Below, in pieces: positions 51,345 to 60,231 of a stretch of 64,000 nt of DNA. Position numbers and translations under genes: made by a program. The notes under the pieces are model-generated. The model was not told the origin of the DNA and searched no databases. It worked only from the letters and a program-made list of their open reading frames with translations. This DNA comes from Gemmatimonadaceae bacterium (GTDB taxonomy: Bacteria; Gemmatimonadota; Gemmatimonadetes; Gemmatimonadales; Gemmatimonadaceae): positions 1-64,000 of the forward strand of contig DASUHB010000034.1 in NCBI GenBank assembly GCA_036273715.1, given 5' to 3'. Numbering within the stretch: the first letter of the stretch is position 1; each line of letters begins with the position of its first letter.

Positions 51345-51848
51345 TTAGGCGCCGCGGGCCGCCCGGCGGGATGTCCCGTTCTTTTTTCGCGAGCGCGGCG
51401 CGAGGATGGTGCCCCGGCATTTCGGCGATCCGCACCGGCACGGATAGAGCTTCTCGTCATCGTCGGTCGCATCGTCCTCGCGCTCGTACTGGTAGTCGTA
51501 CACCAGCTCTTCGCCGGGCTGAATGGTGCGCAGCGCCTCGATGTAGATGTGGGCGCCGTCGATCACCGCTTCGCAGTTCGGATCGCACGAATGATTGATG
51601 AAGCGCGCGTCGTTCCCGTTCACGGCAGCATCGATGCACGTCTTGCGATCGAGCGTGAACAGGAACGTGTGGTGGCGCTTCATGTGCTCGTCGTCGTAGC
51701 GGCGGTCCGCTTCCTCGTGCGACACGCGCTCGCCCGTGTACTCGATGATGCGCGTGCCTTTGCGGATCTTGCGGCGCGCGAACGCGCCGCGGCCTTGGAT
51801 GGTCGAGCGTCGAAGCTCGAAATACGGATTGCGCGATGGGCTGGGCAT
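51345..51848 (-). CDS. SET-domain lysine methyltransferase-like protein
   Basis: A 167-residue bacterial SET protein. STIQGRGAFARRKIRKGTRI is the first SET block, ARFINHSCDPNCEAV the AdoMet/active-site motif, GEELVYDYQYE the Tyr-bearing strand, and PCRCGSPKCRGTI a complete post-SET zinc-type cysteine motif. Such proteins methylate lysine in unknown substrates in bacteria, with eukaryote-like motifs. Its TAA stop lies inside a GTTAGGC copy. It is followed by the methyltransferase gene and preceded by the ABC exporter gene. Confidence 0.9.
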   Translation of the reverse strand: MPSPSRNPYFELRRSTIQGRGAFARRKIRKGTRIIEYTGERVSHEEADRRYDDEHMKRHHTFLFTLDRKTCIDAAVNGNDARFINHSCDPNCEAVIDGAHIYIEALRTIQPGEELVYDYQYEREDDATDDDEKLYPCRCGSPKCRGTILAPRSRKKNGTSRRAARGA

Positions 51849-51875
51849 GAATGGAACGACTGGGGGAGCAGCGGC

Positions 51876-53792
51876 TCAGAGCGACCGGTCGGGCGTCACG
51901 CGGACGCGCGGCAGCTCCTTGCCTAACGATTCGTCCGGCGTGAAATCCTCGCCCGGATTGACGAAACGGTCGACCTCCAACCCGTATTGCTTGTCGTAGA
52001 GTTGGCGGTAGCGGCCGTGCGCCGCGAGCAGCTGGTCCTGTGTGCCGCGCTCAACGATGCGGCCTTCCTCGAGCACCAGGATCTGATCCGCGCTGGCGAT
52101 CGTCGAGAGGCGGTGCGCGATCACGAACGTCGTCCGGCCGCGGCGCAGCCGGCGCAGTCCGTCGCGGATCAGCGCCTCGCTTTCGCTGTCGAGGCTCGAC
52201 GTGGCTTCGTCGAGAATCAGGATGCGCGGATCGGCCAGAATCGCGCGTGCGATCGCGACGCGCTGGCGCTCGCCACCCGACAACCGCACGCCCCGCTCGC
52301 CCACCACTGTCTCGTAGCCGTCGGTGAACCGGCTGATGAACTCGTCGCAGTGCGCGGCGCGTGCGGCGGCCCTGATCTCCTCCGCCGACGCACCGGGCTT
52401 GGAGAAGCCGATGTTCTCGGCGACGGTGCCGTCGAACAGAAAGTTGTCTTGCAGCACCACGCCGAGGTGCGAGCGATATTCGCCTAACCGCAAGTCCGCC
52501 AGGTCGCGTCCGTCGATCAGAATGCGCCCCGACTGCGGATGGTTGAACGCCATGATGAGGCTGATGAGCGTGCTCTTTCCGGCGCCGCTCGAGCCGACGA
52601 GCGCGGTGGTCGATCCCGCCGGCGCGTGGAACGAGATGTCGCGCAGCACCGGGACGTTCTCGGCGTACGAGAAACTCACATCCTCGAACCGCACGTCGCC
52701 TTCCACGTCGGGCACGCGGCCGCGCTCGGCGTCGTGCTCGTCTTCGGTGGCCATCATCCGGATCTCGCGGATGCGGTCGAGCCCCGCGAACGCCTCGCTG
52801 ATCTGCGTGCCGATCGACGCGATCTGGACCAACGGAGCAGCGACCAGGCCGATGAACAGCACGTACGTCACGAAATCGCCGAGCGTCATCGTGCCGGCGA
52901 GAATCGCGTGGCCGCCCACCACGATCATCAACACACCGACGGCGCCGACGATGAGCGTGGTGAACGCGGTGAGCGCCGACACGCCGGTGATCGTGCGCGC
53001 AATGTTGCGCAGCAGCCTGTGCACGCCGCGCGCGAAGACGAGCTGTTCGCGGCGCTCGGCGATGTACGTCTTGACCACGCGGATGCCGCTCAACGACTGG
53101 CTGAGGCGGCCCGTGACGTCGGCGGTGATCACGCTGCGCTCGCGGAAGATCGGGCGCAGCTTCGTGAACGCCATCGCCATGCCTCCGCCGAAGGTGATCA
53201 GGATGAGCAGCGTGATGGTGGTGAGCGACCAGTTGAGCCAGAAGAGCACGCCTAACGCAAGCACCGCGGTCACCAGGCCTCCGCTCAACTGCACGAGCCC
53301 GGTGCCCACGAGATTGCGGATGCCTTCGGCGTCGTTCAGGATGCGGGAGATGAGAATGCCCGTCTGCGTCCCGTCGAAGTAGGACACCGGCAACCGCAGC
53401 ACGTGCTGATTGACTCGCTTGCGCATTTCGGCGATCGCGCGCTGCGCCGCCACGCTCATCACTTGTGAGAGCGCGAAGGTGGTGCCGGCCTGCACCAGCG
53501 TCGCGACCACCACGACTAACGCGATCGGCATCAGCAGGTTGACCTGGTGTTTGCCGATCACGCGGTCGATGAGCAGCTTGGGGCTCGCCGGCAGCACCAG
53601 GCCCGCGAGGCGATTGATCAACATCAACCCCAGACCCAGCGACACCTGGCTGCGATTCCGCCAGATCAGCTCGCGCGCCTCGGCCCAGGCGTTGCTCATG
53701 TCGACTTTCTTTTTTTCCGACGGCGCCCGCGACGCACCGGGTGCGGCCCGGCGCTGCTCGTGCGCGATCCGCGTGGCTGGGGTTGTCATCAT
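51876..53792 (-). CDS. ABC exporter, fused membrane and ATPase domains
   Basis: A 638-residue half-transporter of the ABCB/MsbA type. Six membrane helices lie in about residues 40-340 (for example LGLMLINRLAGLVLP and LITFGGGMAMAF). The NBD has Walker A ALVGSSGAGKSTLISL, Q-loop VVLQDNFLF, signature LSGGERQRVAIARA, Walker B ILILDEATSSLD and the H-loop FVIAHRLSTI. The complete catalytic set implies a functional homodimer or heterodimer exporting lipid or drug-like molecules. The substrate is unknown. The start is one of two adjacent ATGs (53792 or 53789). Confidence 0.92.
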   Translation of the reverse strand: MMTTPATRIAHEQRRAAPGASRAPSEKKKVDMSNAWAEARELIWRNRSQVSLGLGLMLINRLAGLVLPASPKLLIDRVIGKHQVNLLMPIALVVVVATLVQAGTTFALSQVMSVAAQRAIAEMRKRVNQHVLRLPVSYFDGTQTGILISRILNDAEGIRNLVGTGLVQLSGGLVTAVLALGVLFWLNWSLTTITLLILITFGGGMAMAFTKLRPIFRERSVITADVTGRLSQSLSGIRVVKTYIAERREQLVFARGVHRLLRNIARTITGVSALTAFTTLIVGAVGVLMIVVGGHAILAGTMTLGDFVTYVLFIGLVAAPLVQIASIGTQISEAFAGLDRIREIRMMATEDEHDAERGRVPDVEGDVRFEDVSFSYAENVPVLRDISFHAPAGSTTALVGSSGAGKSTLISLIMAFNHPQSGRILIDGRDLADLRLGEYRSHLGVVLQDNFLFDGTVAENIGFSKPGASAEEIRAAARAAHCDEFISRFTDGYETVVGERGVRLSGGERQRVAIARAILADPRILILDEATSSLDSESEALIRDGLRRLRRGRTTFVIAHRLSTIASADQILVLEEGRIVERGTQDQLLAAHGRYRQLYDKQYGLEVDRFVNPGEDFTPDESLGKELPRVRVTPDRSL

Positions 53793-53839
53793 TCCCGAAA
53801 TATAGACGTCGCCGTGGGCCGCGGTCGCACTGCTGTCTG

Positions 53840-54271
53840 CTACTTCGCGGCGAGCTGCTTGGCGATCCGCTCGGTTTGATTCGCGAAGATGTCGCGCGCC
53901 GTCGCGCTGTCCGACACGAACCATTCGACGTTCCGGAACGCGCGCGAGGAAATCTCTTTCCGATAGCGCTCGAGATGCGGCTTCACCTTCGCGAACAACA
54001 ACAGGCCCTCGCCGCTCGTCTCCGCGAGAAAGTCTGAGTGGATGATGCCGTGGCGCGCCATGCCGTACACCATCTCCCAGTACGTCGTCGTCTGGCGATA
54101 TGCCGCGTTGAGCGGGTGATCGGCTTTCGTGACGGCGGCGAGATCCTCGTACGACTTGGGCAGAAACTCCCGCATCTGTTGTCGCGACACTCGCATCGTG
54201 GGCTCGCGACGCAGCTCGTACAAGCGGAGGACCAACTCGGCGTCGTGGTGATCGGGAAAGTCTTTGGGCAT
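53840..54271 (-). CDS. hypothetical protein
   Basis: A 143-residue cytosolic protein. It starts MPKDFPDHHDAELVLRLYELRREP and has helical, Arg/Glu-rich segments (MREFLPKSYEDLAAV, WEMVYGMARHGIIHSDFL). The compact sequence, with conserved-looking YWEMVYGMARHG, suggests a real small helical domain. It has no signal or membrane segment. I do not recognise a family. It lies 47 bp upstream of the ABC exporter gene on the same strand. Confidence 0.6.
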   Translation of the reverse strand: MPKDFPDHHDAELVLRLYELRREPTMRVSRQQMREFLPKSYEDLAAVTKADHPLNAAYRQTTTYWEMVYGMARHGIIHSDFLAETSGEGLLLFAKVKPHLERYRKEISSRAFRNVEWFVSDSATARDIFANQTERIAKQLAAK

Positions 54272-54492
54272 AGAGAAAATCTGATGGCGCGGGTCGCGGA
54301 CGGCCGGCGGCCACAACGAGCGGCCGGCGAGGACGCAATCAATCTATTCGAGACTGCGCCCCCGCGGTGCGCGTCGCGAAAGCGGTCGCGTTGACGTGGC
54401 TGAGCTCGCTGGAACCAATCGCCTGCCGCGGGTGAATATTCCTGTGCAGGGAATGGGTCTTGCCCGTTCCCCCAAGTCATGGTAGCTAGACC

Positions 54493-55173
54493 ATGAACGC
54501 ACTCCCTTCGTGGGCAACCGGGATGGACCAGACGACGTGGATTCTTGTCGGATGCGCCATTCTGGCGCTCGTTGTCGCCGTGATCATCGTACGGCGAAAG
54601 CGCGCAGCGCATCGGATCGAGGCGCTGCCGCCGCTCGTGTTCGAGGTGCACGACCGGCGCGAGCCGCGGCTCAAACCTGCCGCGTTCGGAAGGAGTAGCG
54701 GCGCGGCTGCGTACCCGCCGATGTATCAGCCGCCGGAGCCAGTGCGCAACTATGAGCCGCCGCCGGCGGAGCCGTGGCCGTACGCACCGCCCGACGGGCG
54801 TACGATCGAGATGCCGCGCGGCGGCGCCGTGCCTAACGGATATCTGCCCGGGCGCCTCGAGATCACGGGCGGCCCGCATCGCGGCGAGGCCATTCGGTTC
54901 CCGCGCGTCGATGGCGGAAGCGCGGCGGACTACACGCTCGGCCGCGGCGAAGGTCCGCCCCGCACGCACATCCGCCTGCCGATCACCACGGTGAGCCGGC
55001 AGCAGGCGCGCCTGCACTACGAGGGCGGACGCTGGAAGATCATCAACCTGTCGCAGACCAATCCGACCGCGGTGAACGGCCAGGTGCTGCACACGCCCGA
55101 GGGCGTGCGCTGGCTGCAGGACGGCGACACGGTGGAAATGGGAGAACTGGTGCTCCTGTTCCGCTCGAGCTGA
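54493..55173 (+). CDS. membrane-anchored FHA domain protein
   Basis: A 226-residue protein. An N-terminal membrane helix (WILVGCAILALVVAVIIV) is followed by a basic stop (RRKRAAHR), a Pro-rich linker, and an FHA domain at about 115-226: YTLGRGE, RLPITTVSRQQARLHYEG (Ser/His region), NLSQTNPTAVNG and LQDGDTVEMGELVLLF. FHA domains bind phospho-threonine, so it probably recruits a kinase-modified partner at the inner membrane. The SARP-kinase gene is not adjacent. It is divergent from the hypothetical gene at 54271. Confidence 0.87.
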   Translation: MNALPSWATGMDQTTWILVGCAILALVVAVIIVRRKRAAHRIEALPPLVFEVHDRREPRLKPAAFGRSSGAAAYPPMYQPPEPVRNYEPPPAEPWPYAPPDGRTIEMPRGGAVPNGYLPGRLEITGGPHRGEAIRFPRVDGGSAADYTLGRGEGPPRTHIRLPITTVSRQQARLHYEGGRWKIINLSQTNPTAVNGQVLHTPEGVRWLQDGDTVEMGELVLLFRSS

Positions 55174-55188
55174 TCGTTAGGCGAACGC

Positions 55189-55527
55189 TCAGATGCGCTC
55201 GCGGTGCGCTCCGGCCGCGACATGCTTCACCAGCCACGCCAGCGCGAGCAGGGGCAGCGCGACGAAGAGCAGCAGCTTGAGCGTCAGCGCGCCCACCTGC
55301 AGCACGGCGCCCAGCACGGCGAACACGACGCCCAACACGGCTGCCGCCGCGAGGAGCAGCAGCAGAATCGGCAAGCCGACCACGGCCAGCACGACGAGCA
55401 CCGGAACGGCGAGCACAGCCAGAATGACGACAGCCGGCAGCCCGATGACGCCGAGAATGATGGCGGCCGGCACGAGCAGCGCGAGCCCGAGTACAGTACC
55501 CAACAACGCCTTCAACACACCAATCAT
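55189..55527 (-). CDS. small hydrophobic membrane protein
   Basis: A 112-residue protein from the ATG at 55527. Most of the length is hydrophobic: LLGTVLGLALLVPAAIILGV, LPAVVILAVLAVPVLVVLAV and AAAAVLGVVFAVLGAVLQV, ending in a basic-charged tail (KHVAAGAHRERI). It forms three to four membrane helices with many Val/Leu/Ala repeats. No function is assigned. It is convergent with the FHA gene and downstream of the mocA-like gene on the same strand. Confidence 0.6.
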   Translation of the reverse strand: MIGVLKALLGTVLGLALLVPAAIILGVIGLPAVVILAVLAVPVLVVLAVVGLPILLLLLAAAAVLGVVFAVLGAVLQVGALTLKLLLFVALPLLALAWLVKHVAAGAHRERI

Positions 55528-55590
55528 GATTCCGCGCTCCCAAGCGCGCGTTCGAGACATCAGTCCGTACGCGCGCGGCGGTCGAATGTT

Positions 55591-56214
55591 TCATGTGCGG
55601 CCCGTCGCCGCAGGCTCGGCGGCGAGCGCGCGGCTGACGGCGTCGAGCGACGCGCGATCGTCCACGTCGAGCGGCATATCGGCGTCGACATCGAGCAGCG
55701 TTACTCGTTCGGGCGATCGCGCGATGATGTCGCGCGCGCCGCGATCGCCGCCGACGGCGCGCAGCTCGTGAAACACCGACGCGGCGAAGAGCACGGGATT
55801 CCCTCGCACGCCGCAATAGAGCGGCGCGACGATCGGCATGCGCCGTTCGTGCCAGGCGTCGACGAGTTTGTCGATCACGGCTGTGGACACGGTCGGCTGA
55901 TCGCCGAGCACGATGATCGCGCCGGTGACGGCCGCCGGAAGCGCCGCGATGCCGGCCTCCAGCGACGCGCCGAGTCCGCGCGCGTAGTTCGGATTGTGGA
56001 CGAGGCGAACGCGCAGGTTGGACAGCGCGCCCTTCACCGCATCGCGTTCGTAGCCGGTGACGACGACGACGTGGTCGACGCGCGATGCCAGGACGCGTTC
56101 GACGGTCCAACGGACGACCGGTTTGCCGGCTGCCGGCGCGACGAGCTTCTGCGCGCCGCGTCCGTCGGCGAAGCGGCGGGAGGCGCCGGCGGCGAGCACC
56201 AGGCCTGCGATCAT
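55591..56214 (-). CDS. MocA-like nucleotidyltransferase
   Basis: A 207-residue nucleotidyltransferase. The nucleotide-binding motif is GLVLAAGASRRFADG followed by QKLVAP, LGDQPTVST carries the metal-binding Asp, and GNPVLFAASVF is also typical. This is the molybdenum-cofactor cytidylyltransferase group (MocA/CoxI-like), which makes cofactor for Mo-hydroxylases. It lies directly after xdhC in the same operon, and the GCCTAACG heptamer lies between them with xdhC's stop inside it. No Mo-hydroxylase is in the window, although the Mo enzyme at 39797 is. Confidence 0.88.
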   Translation of the reverse strand: MIAGLVLAAGASRRFADGRGAQKLVAPAAGKPVVRWTVERVLASRVDHVVVVTGYERDAVKGALSNLRVRLVHNPNYARGLGASLEAGIAALPAAVTGAIIVLGDQPTVSTAVIDKLVDAWHERRMPIVAPLYCGVRGNPVLFAASVFHELRAVGGDRGARDIIARSPERVTLLDVDADMPLDVDDRASLDAVSRALAAEPAATGRT

Positions 56215-56217
56215 GCG

Positions 56218-57339
56218 TTAGGCAGAGGGTGCGCCGGCGGCGGCGCGCAGCGGTGTGCCGGGCCGTCCGGTGCGGACGGCGATGGCTTCGGCGAGCGCCG
56301 CCAGGGCGATCTCGGCCGCGCTGCGGGCGCCGATGTCGAGGCCGACGGGGACGTGGACGCGGGCGAGACTCGCGGCGTCGAATCCGTCGGCGGCCAGGAA
56401 CTCGAGGATCGCGCGGCCGCGGCGGCGGCTGCCCAACAGGCCGATGTACGCCGGTTGCTGCGCCAGCACCACGCGCAGGGCGGGCAGCTCGAACTTGTAG
56501 TCGTGCGCCACGAGGATCACGATCGTCGACGCATCGTAGCGGAGCTGCTCCGCGATCTCGCCTAACGCGCCGATCCTGATGTCATCGGCATCGGGGAACC
56601 GGTCGCGCGTCGCGTAGCGCTCGCGGGCATCGACGAGGATGACGTTCCAGCCCAGGCCTTTGGCGAAGCGCGCGAGCGGGATCGCCACCTGGCCGGCGCC
56701 GAACAGCACCAGCGTGGTCGCTGGTCCGTGCAGCTCGAAGAAGCACCGGGCGCGGCGGCCGCCGGCCTCGACCGCCGCGGCGCGCGAGGCGCCGTGCGCG
56801 ATGACGTCCAGCGCCTGCTGCGCCGCGGCGCGGTCGAGGTCCGCATCGCCCAACGTCCCGGCGGCGGTGCCATCCTCGCGCACCACGAGCCGCCTCGGGG
56901 CCGCCGCGCCGTCGCCTAACGGGACCACCGCCACCGCGCGGCGGCCCGCTGCGGCTTCGCCGCGGAGGGCGCCGTAGGCCAGGACCACCGGATCGGCATC
57001 GTTGTCGAGCTGCACCGGCTCGACGAGCACCTCCACCGTCCCGCCGCACGTCAGGCCCAGGTCCCAGGCCTCCTCGTCGCCTAACGAGAGCGACAGCAGC
57101 GCCGGCGTCGCCGAGCGCAAGACGTCGTCCGAGACGCCGACCACCTGCGCATCGACGCAGCCGCCGATGGTGACCGATCCGCGAATGCGCCCGTCTTCGC
57201 CCACCCACATCTTGGCGCCTTCTTTTTTCGGCGTCGTGCCCGTCGTCGACACGAGCGTGGCCATCGCCACCCGCCGCTCGCCCCGCTGGAGCGCATCGAG
57301 CTGGGCAAAGGTCTCGTCGTCCGGCACGGCCCGCGTCAT
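56218..57339 (-). CDS. XdhC/CoxF family molybdoenzyme maturation protein
   Basis: A 373-residue protein with the XdhC_CoxI pattern. STTGTTPKKEGAKMWVGEDGRI and GSVTIGGCVDAQV make up the N-terminal domain, and LVLFGAGQVAIPLARFAKGLGW begins the C-terminal Rossmann domain, followed by YIGLLGSRRR. XdhC inserts the sulfurated Mo cofactor into xanthine dehydrogenase-like enzymes. Its TAA stop lies in a GCCTAAC copy. It is translated just before mocA, 3 bp away, and after the mutarotase-like gene. Confidence 0.9.
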   Translation of the reverse strand: MTRAVPDDETFAQLDALQRGERRVAMATLVSTTGTTPKKEGAKMWVGEDGRIRGSVTIGGCVDAQVVGVSDDVLRSATPALLSLSLGDEEAWDLGLTCGGTVEVLVEPVQLDNDADPVVLAYGALRGEAAAGRRAVAVVPLGDGAAAPRRLVVREDGTAAGTLGDADLDRAAAQQALDVIAHGASRAAAVEAGGRRARCFFELHGPATTLVLFGAGQVAIPLARFAKGLGWNVILVDARERYATRDRFPDADDIRIGALGEIAEQLRYDASTIVILVAHDYKFELPALRVVLAQQPAYIGLLGSRRRGRAILEFLAADGFDAASLARVHVPVGLDIGARSAAEIALAALAEAIAVRTGRPGTPLRAAAGAPSA

Positions 57340-57345
57340 CGGTCG

Positions 57346-58290
57346 TTAGGCAACGGCGCGCCAGGTCACGGTCCACTCGAGCGTCGCGCCGGCGTCCACC
57401 CACGCCGCGCCGTGCCACGAGCCCAGCGCCTCCGCGAGCGACGCCGGTGCGCCGATGGACGGCGCGATCGCCACCCGGGGGGCCGCGCGCCGGAACGCCG
57501 ACCATCCCGGCTTCTCGATCGCCACGCTCATCGACGGCTGCACGGCGCCATCCAGGACCGCTTCGAGACGAGTGCCACCCTGCTCGACGGACGCACGCGA
57601 TGCGTCGACGTACGCCGTGCACGAGTACGCGCGGCCGGCCGCGTCTGGCGACGACAGATCGATCATGCGTCCCCGCGCCACCGCGCGCGGCCACCGCATC
57701 TCCGCGCCGATCCCAAGCTCGATCCCCCGGGCCGACCAGACGCGGGCCCGCGTCCCATCGGCGAGCACGATCCGCGTGTCCTTGTCTAACGGAAACACCG
57801 CGCGCGACGCCCACACGAACGGCAGCGGCACCCGTCCGTCGTTGGTCAGTTGGTACCGCAGCTCCACCGGCGCCGCCGCGCGCACGCTGATCCCGCGCAC
57901 GAACCGGTACGCCATGCGCCGTCCCTCCCACGCGCACGACGCGTACATGCCGTCGTCGCGCGTCTCGAGCGCGAACGTGCTCGGTTGCGACCACAGCTCA
58001 CCGTGATCGGGGAGCGCGAGTCCGCCGTAGCGCGCGACCGCCGACGGCAGCACGCACGGCGCCACGGTCGGGAAGCATTCGTCGATGCCGCCGGTGTCGC
58101 CCACCGATTCGTACGACGCGCCGTCGGCGGGGCGCGACGCGCGCGCCCGGCTGCGCCACAGCCACTCGCGGCCGCCGATCTCGAGCGACACGATCTTGCC
58201 GCCGAGCGCGGGCACGACGACCACGCGCGTCCCGCCCGCCTTGAGCTCGGCGAAACCGAAATCGCTGGACGGAACCGTGGCGGTGCTCAC
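57346..58290 (-). CDS. aldose-epimerase-like (galactose mutarotase-like) protein
   Basis: A 314-residue protein with a galactose-mutarotase-like fold pattern: VVVVPALGGKIVSLEIGG near the start, DHGELWSQPSTF (a His/Glu site), YRFVRGISVRAAAPVELRYQLTN, and PFVWASRAVFPLDKD. It probably binds a sugar and may interconvert anomers. The GTG start overlaps the ispH stop (GTGA), and its TAA stop lies in a heptamer. The surroundings give no clear pathway; ispH and the Mo-cofactor genes are unrelated in function. Confidence 0.7.
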   Translation of the reverse strand: MSTATVPSSDFGFAELKAGGTRVVVVPALGGKIVSLEIGGREWLWRSRARASRPADGASYESVGDTGGIDECFPTVAPCVLPSAVARYGGLALPDHGELWSQPSTFALETRDDGMYASCAWEGRRMAYRFVRGISVRAAAPVELRYQLTNDGRVPLPFVWASRAVFPLDKDTRIVLADGTRARVWSARGIELGIGAEMRWPRAVARGRMIDLSSPDAAGRAYSCTAYVDASRASVEQGGTRLEAVLDGAVQPSMSVAIEKPGWSAFRRAAPRVAIAPSIGAPASLAEALGSWHGAAWVDAGATLEWTVTWRAVA

Positions 58291-59507
58291 GCGATGCCGC
58301 GGGGATCGATGCCGCGCGTGGCGAAGATGCGCGCGACCGCGTCACCGATTTTGTTGTTCGGCGTGCTCGCGCCGGCCGTGATGCCGACGTGCACCGCGCC
58401 CGCCATCGCCAGCCAATCGCTCGTCTCGACGTCGCGGCCGGCGCCGATCGGCCGGTGCCGGATCGTGCCCGATGCGGCGTCCAGACACGTCGCATCTTCC
58501 ACGTGATACGTCGGCACGCGCGGCGCGCAGAGCGCCGCCAGCGAGAGGGTGTTGCTCGAGTTGTACCCGCCGACGACGACCATCGCGTCCAACGGCTGCT
58601 CGAGCAGCGCCGCAACCGCGTCCTGGCGGTCCTGCGTCGCGCTGCAGATCGTGTCGAACGATCGGAAGTTGGCCGCGCGGTAGGCCGCGCCGTGCGCGCG
58701 CTCGAGCGCGTCGCCTAACGCAGCAGCGATGGCCAGCGAGTCGCCGGCCAGCATCGTGGTCTGGTTGGCCACGCCGATACGCGCCAGGTGCACGTCCGGA
58801 TCGAAGCCCGGCGACGCCGCATGCGCGAACCGCGCCAGGAACGCGTCGCGGGCGGCGCGGCCCTCGATGTAGTCGCATACCTGGCGTGCCTCCGCCATGT
58901 CGCGCACGATGAGAAAGGCGCCGCCCTCGTGCCGCCGCACCTGCGACGCCGTGGCGCGCGTCTCCTCGTGGTAATGCTTGCCGTGAATCACCGCCGTGAA
59001 TCCATCGCGCGCGTAGGTCTCGACGCGCTTCCACACGTTCAGCACCGAGCCGCAGGTAGTGTCGACCACGACGCAGCCGATGTCGCGCAGCGTCGCGAAG
59101 TCCCGCATGGTGACCCCGAACGCCGGAATGATCACGACGTCGTCCGGCGTGACGCGCGAGTAGTCGAAGCCGGCGCCGCCCGGTTCCGGCAGCAGAATCT
59201 CGACGCCCATTGCGCGCAGCTTCGCGTTGACGTGCGGGTTGTGGATGATCTCGCCCACCAGGACGACGCGGTGGTCGGGGAATTTGGCGCGCGTTTGATA
59301 CGCGTACTCCACCGCGCGTTCGACGCCGTAGCAGAAGCCGAATTCGCGCGCCAGGTGCACCGTGGTGTCGCCGGCGGTGAGCACGAACTCACGCTCGCGC
59401 AGGAGGTCCACGAGCCGACCGGAGTAGTCCGAGTCGAGTGTTGCTGCGACCTCGGCTTTGAGGCCAAAACCCTTTCGGAAGTAGGTCGAGTCCGCGGGGT
59501 CGGGCAT
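58287..59507 (-). CDS. ispH: 4-hydroxy-3-methylbut-2-enyl diphosphate reductase, long form
   Basis: The last enzyme of the MEP isoprenoid pathway, a [4Fe-4S] reductase. It is 406 residues, the longer cyanobacteria/plant-like form. The cluster cysteines are Cys59 in EFGFCYGVERA, Cys152 in VVDTTCGSVLN and Cys288 in DTICSATQDRQ, and the substrate-binding motif VGGYNSSNT is present. The ATG at 59507 keeps YFRKGFGLKAEV at the N-terminus. It leads the operon with the mutarotase-like, xdhC and mocA-like genes. Confidence 0.95.
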   Translation of the reverse strand: MPDPADSTYFRKGFGLKAEVAATLDSDYSGRLVDLLREREFVLTAGDTTVHLAREFGFCYGVERAVEYAYQTRAKFPDHRVVLVGEIIHNPHVNAKLRAMGVEILLPEPGGAGFDYSRVTPDDVVIIPAFGVTMRDFATLRDIGCVVVDTTCGSVLNVWKRVETYARDGFTAVIHGKHYHEETRATASQVRRHEGGAFLIVRDMAEARQVCDYIEGRAARDAFLARFAHAASPGFDPDVHLARIGVANQTTMLAGDSLAIAAALGDALERAHGAAYRAANFRSFDTICSATQDRQDAVAALLEQPLDAMVVVGGYNSSNTLSLAALCAPRVPTYHVEDATCLDAASGTIRHRPIGAGRDVETSDWLAMAGAVHVGITAGASTPNNKIGDAVARIFATRGIDPRGIA

Positions 59508-59558
59508 GGAGTGGAATCTAGTGAATCGCGACAGGAATACAGGCGGACGGGCGGACGC

Positions 59559-59643
59559 ACTGCTAAAGGCGGACACGGCGCGGACACGTCGGACAAAGGA
59601 CGGACTGCTAAGGGCGGACACGGCGCGACACGTCGGACAAGGC
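59559..59643. repeat. imperfect 40-bp tandem repeat
   Basis: Two units, 59559-59599 and 59604-59643, share ACTGCTAA, GGCGGACACGGCGCG, ACACGTCGGACAA and differ at a few bases. The next bases, CGGATCGCTCGGCTGC (59645-59660), are identical to 11810-11825 in intergenic region A. It lies in the 724-bp non-coding gap upstream of ispH. Confidence 0.7.
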
Positions 59644-59660
59644 CCGGATCGCTCGGCTGC

Positions 59661-60231
59661 AGGAGACCAACGGCCTAGCGGGAGGTCGCGCGGGCGGCGT
59701 GTTTTTTCACAGGAGAGGTCGATCTATTGGGTTCGAGGCGTGAGGGCGGTGGCTCGGGGGCAGCATCGACGGTGGAGGTCGCTCTTGGTGTCAAAAGCGC
59801 CTTGACTATCCGTTAGGCAACGCCCTCGCCGTGCCGAGCACGATGGCTTTCGTTCTCGCTTCAGGTTCTCCTTCCCTTCGATCATGAAACGACGGGCCCG
59901 CGCCTGGCGCCGCGAACCGTGAACGGTCGACGCGGGACGGCTGCTCACCCTTGAGTATGCCGCAGACCTCATCTCTACGAAACCCGCGGAAGAGTTCCGA
60001 AAAGCAGCGACAGTTCAACCGAGAACGAGAGTGACGCGTTAGGGAATACGAAACGATCGTTCTGCGTCGAGGGAAAGCGCGGTTGCCCGTGGCGGGCGCA
60101 AGCACGTGTCGTCGCGAACGACAACGCACTTTAATTGGCCGTTAGGCAACGCACTTTTCGACGCACAACGATCGGTTCGGTTGTCCTTAGCTCGGTTCTG
60201 TGAAGCCCTGATGCTACTGCAGCTTTTTTGA
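59661..60231. other. non-coding remainder of the gap between ispH and the metalloprotease
   Basis: About 570 bp without a convincing gene: short reading frames here have arginine-rich, shadow-like translations. It holds two GTTAGGC copies (59812-59818 and 60141-60147) in near-identical contexts, CCGTTAGGCAACGC, 329 bp apart. No RNA gene is recognised. Confidence 0.65.

Noticed and set aside
59806-60129. A 107-residue gene on the minus strand
   Set aside because: The composition is Arg/Ser-rich and unlike neighbours, no family pattern is visible, and the start is not supported by a ribosome site.
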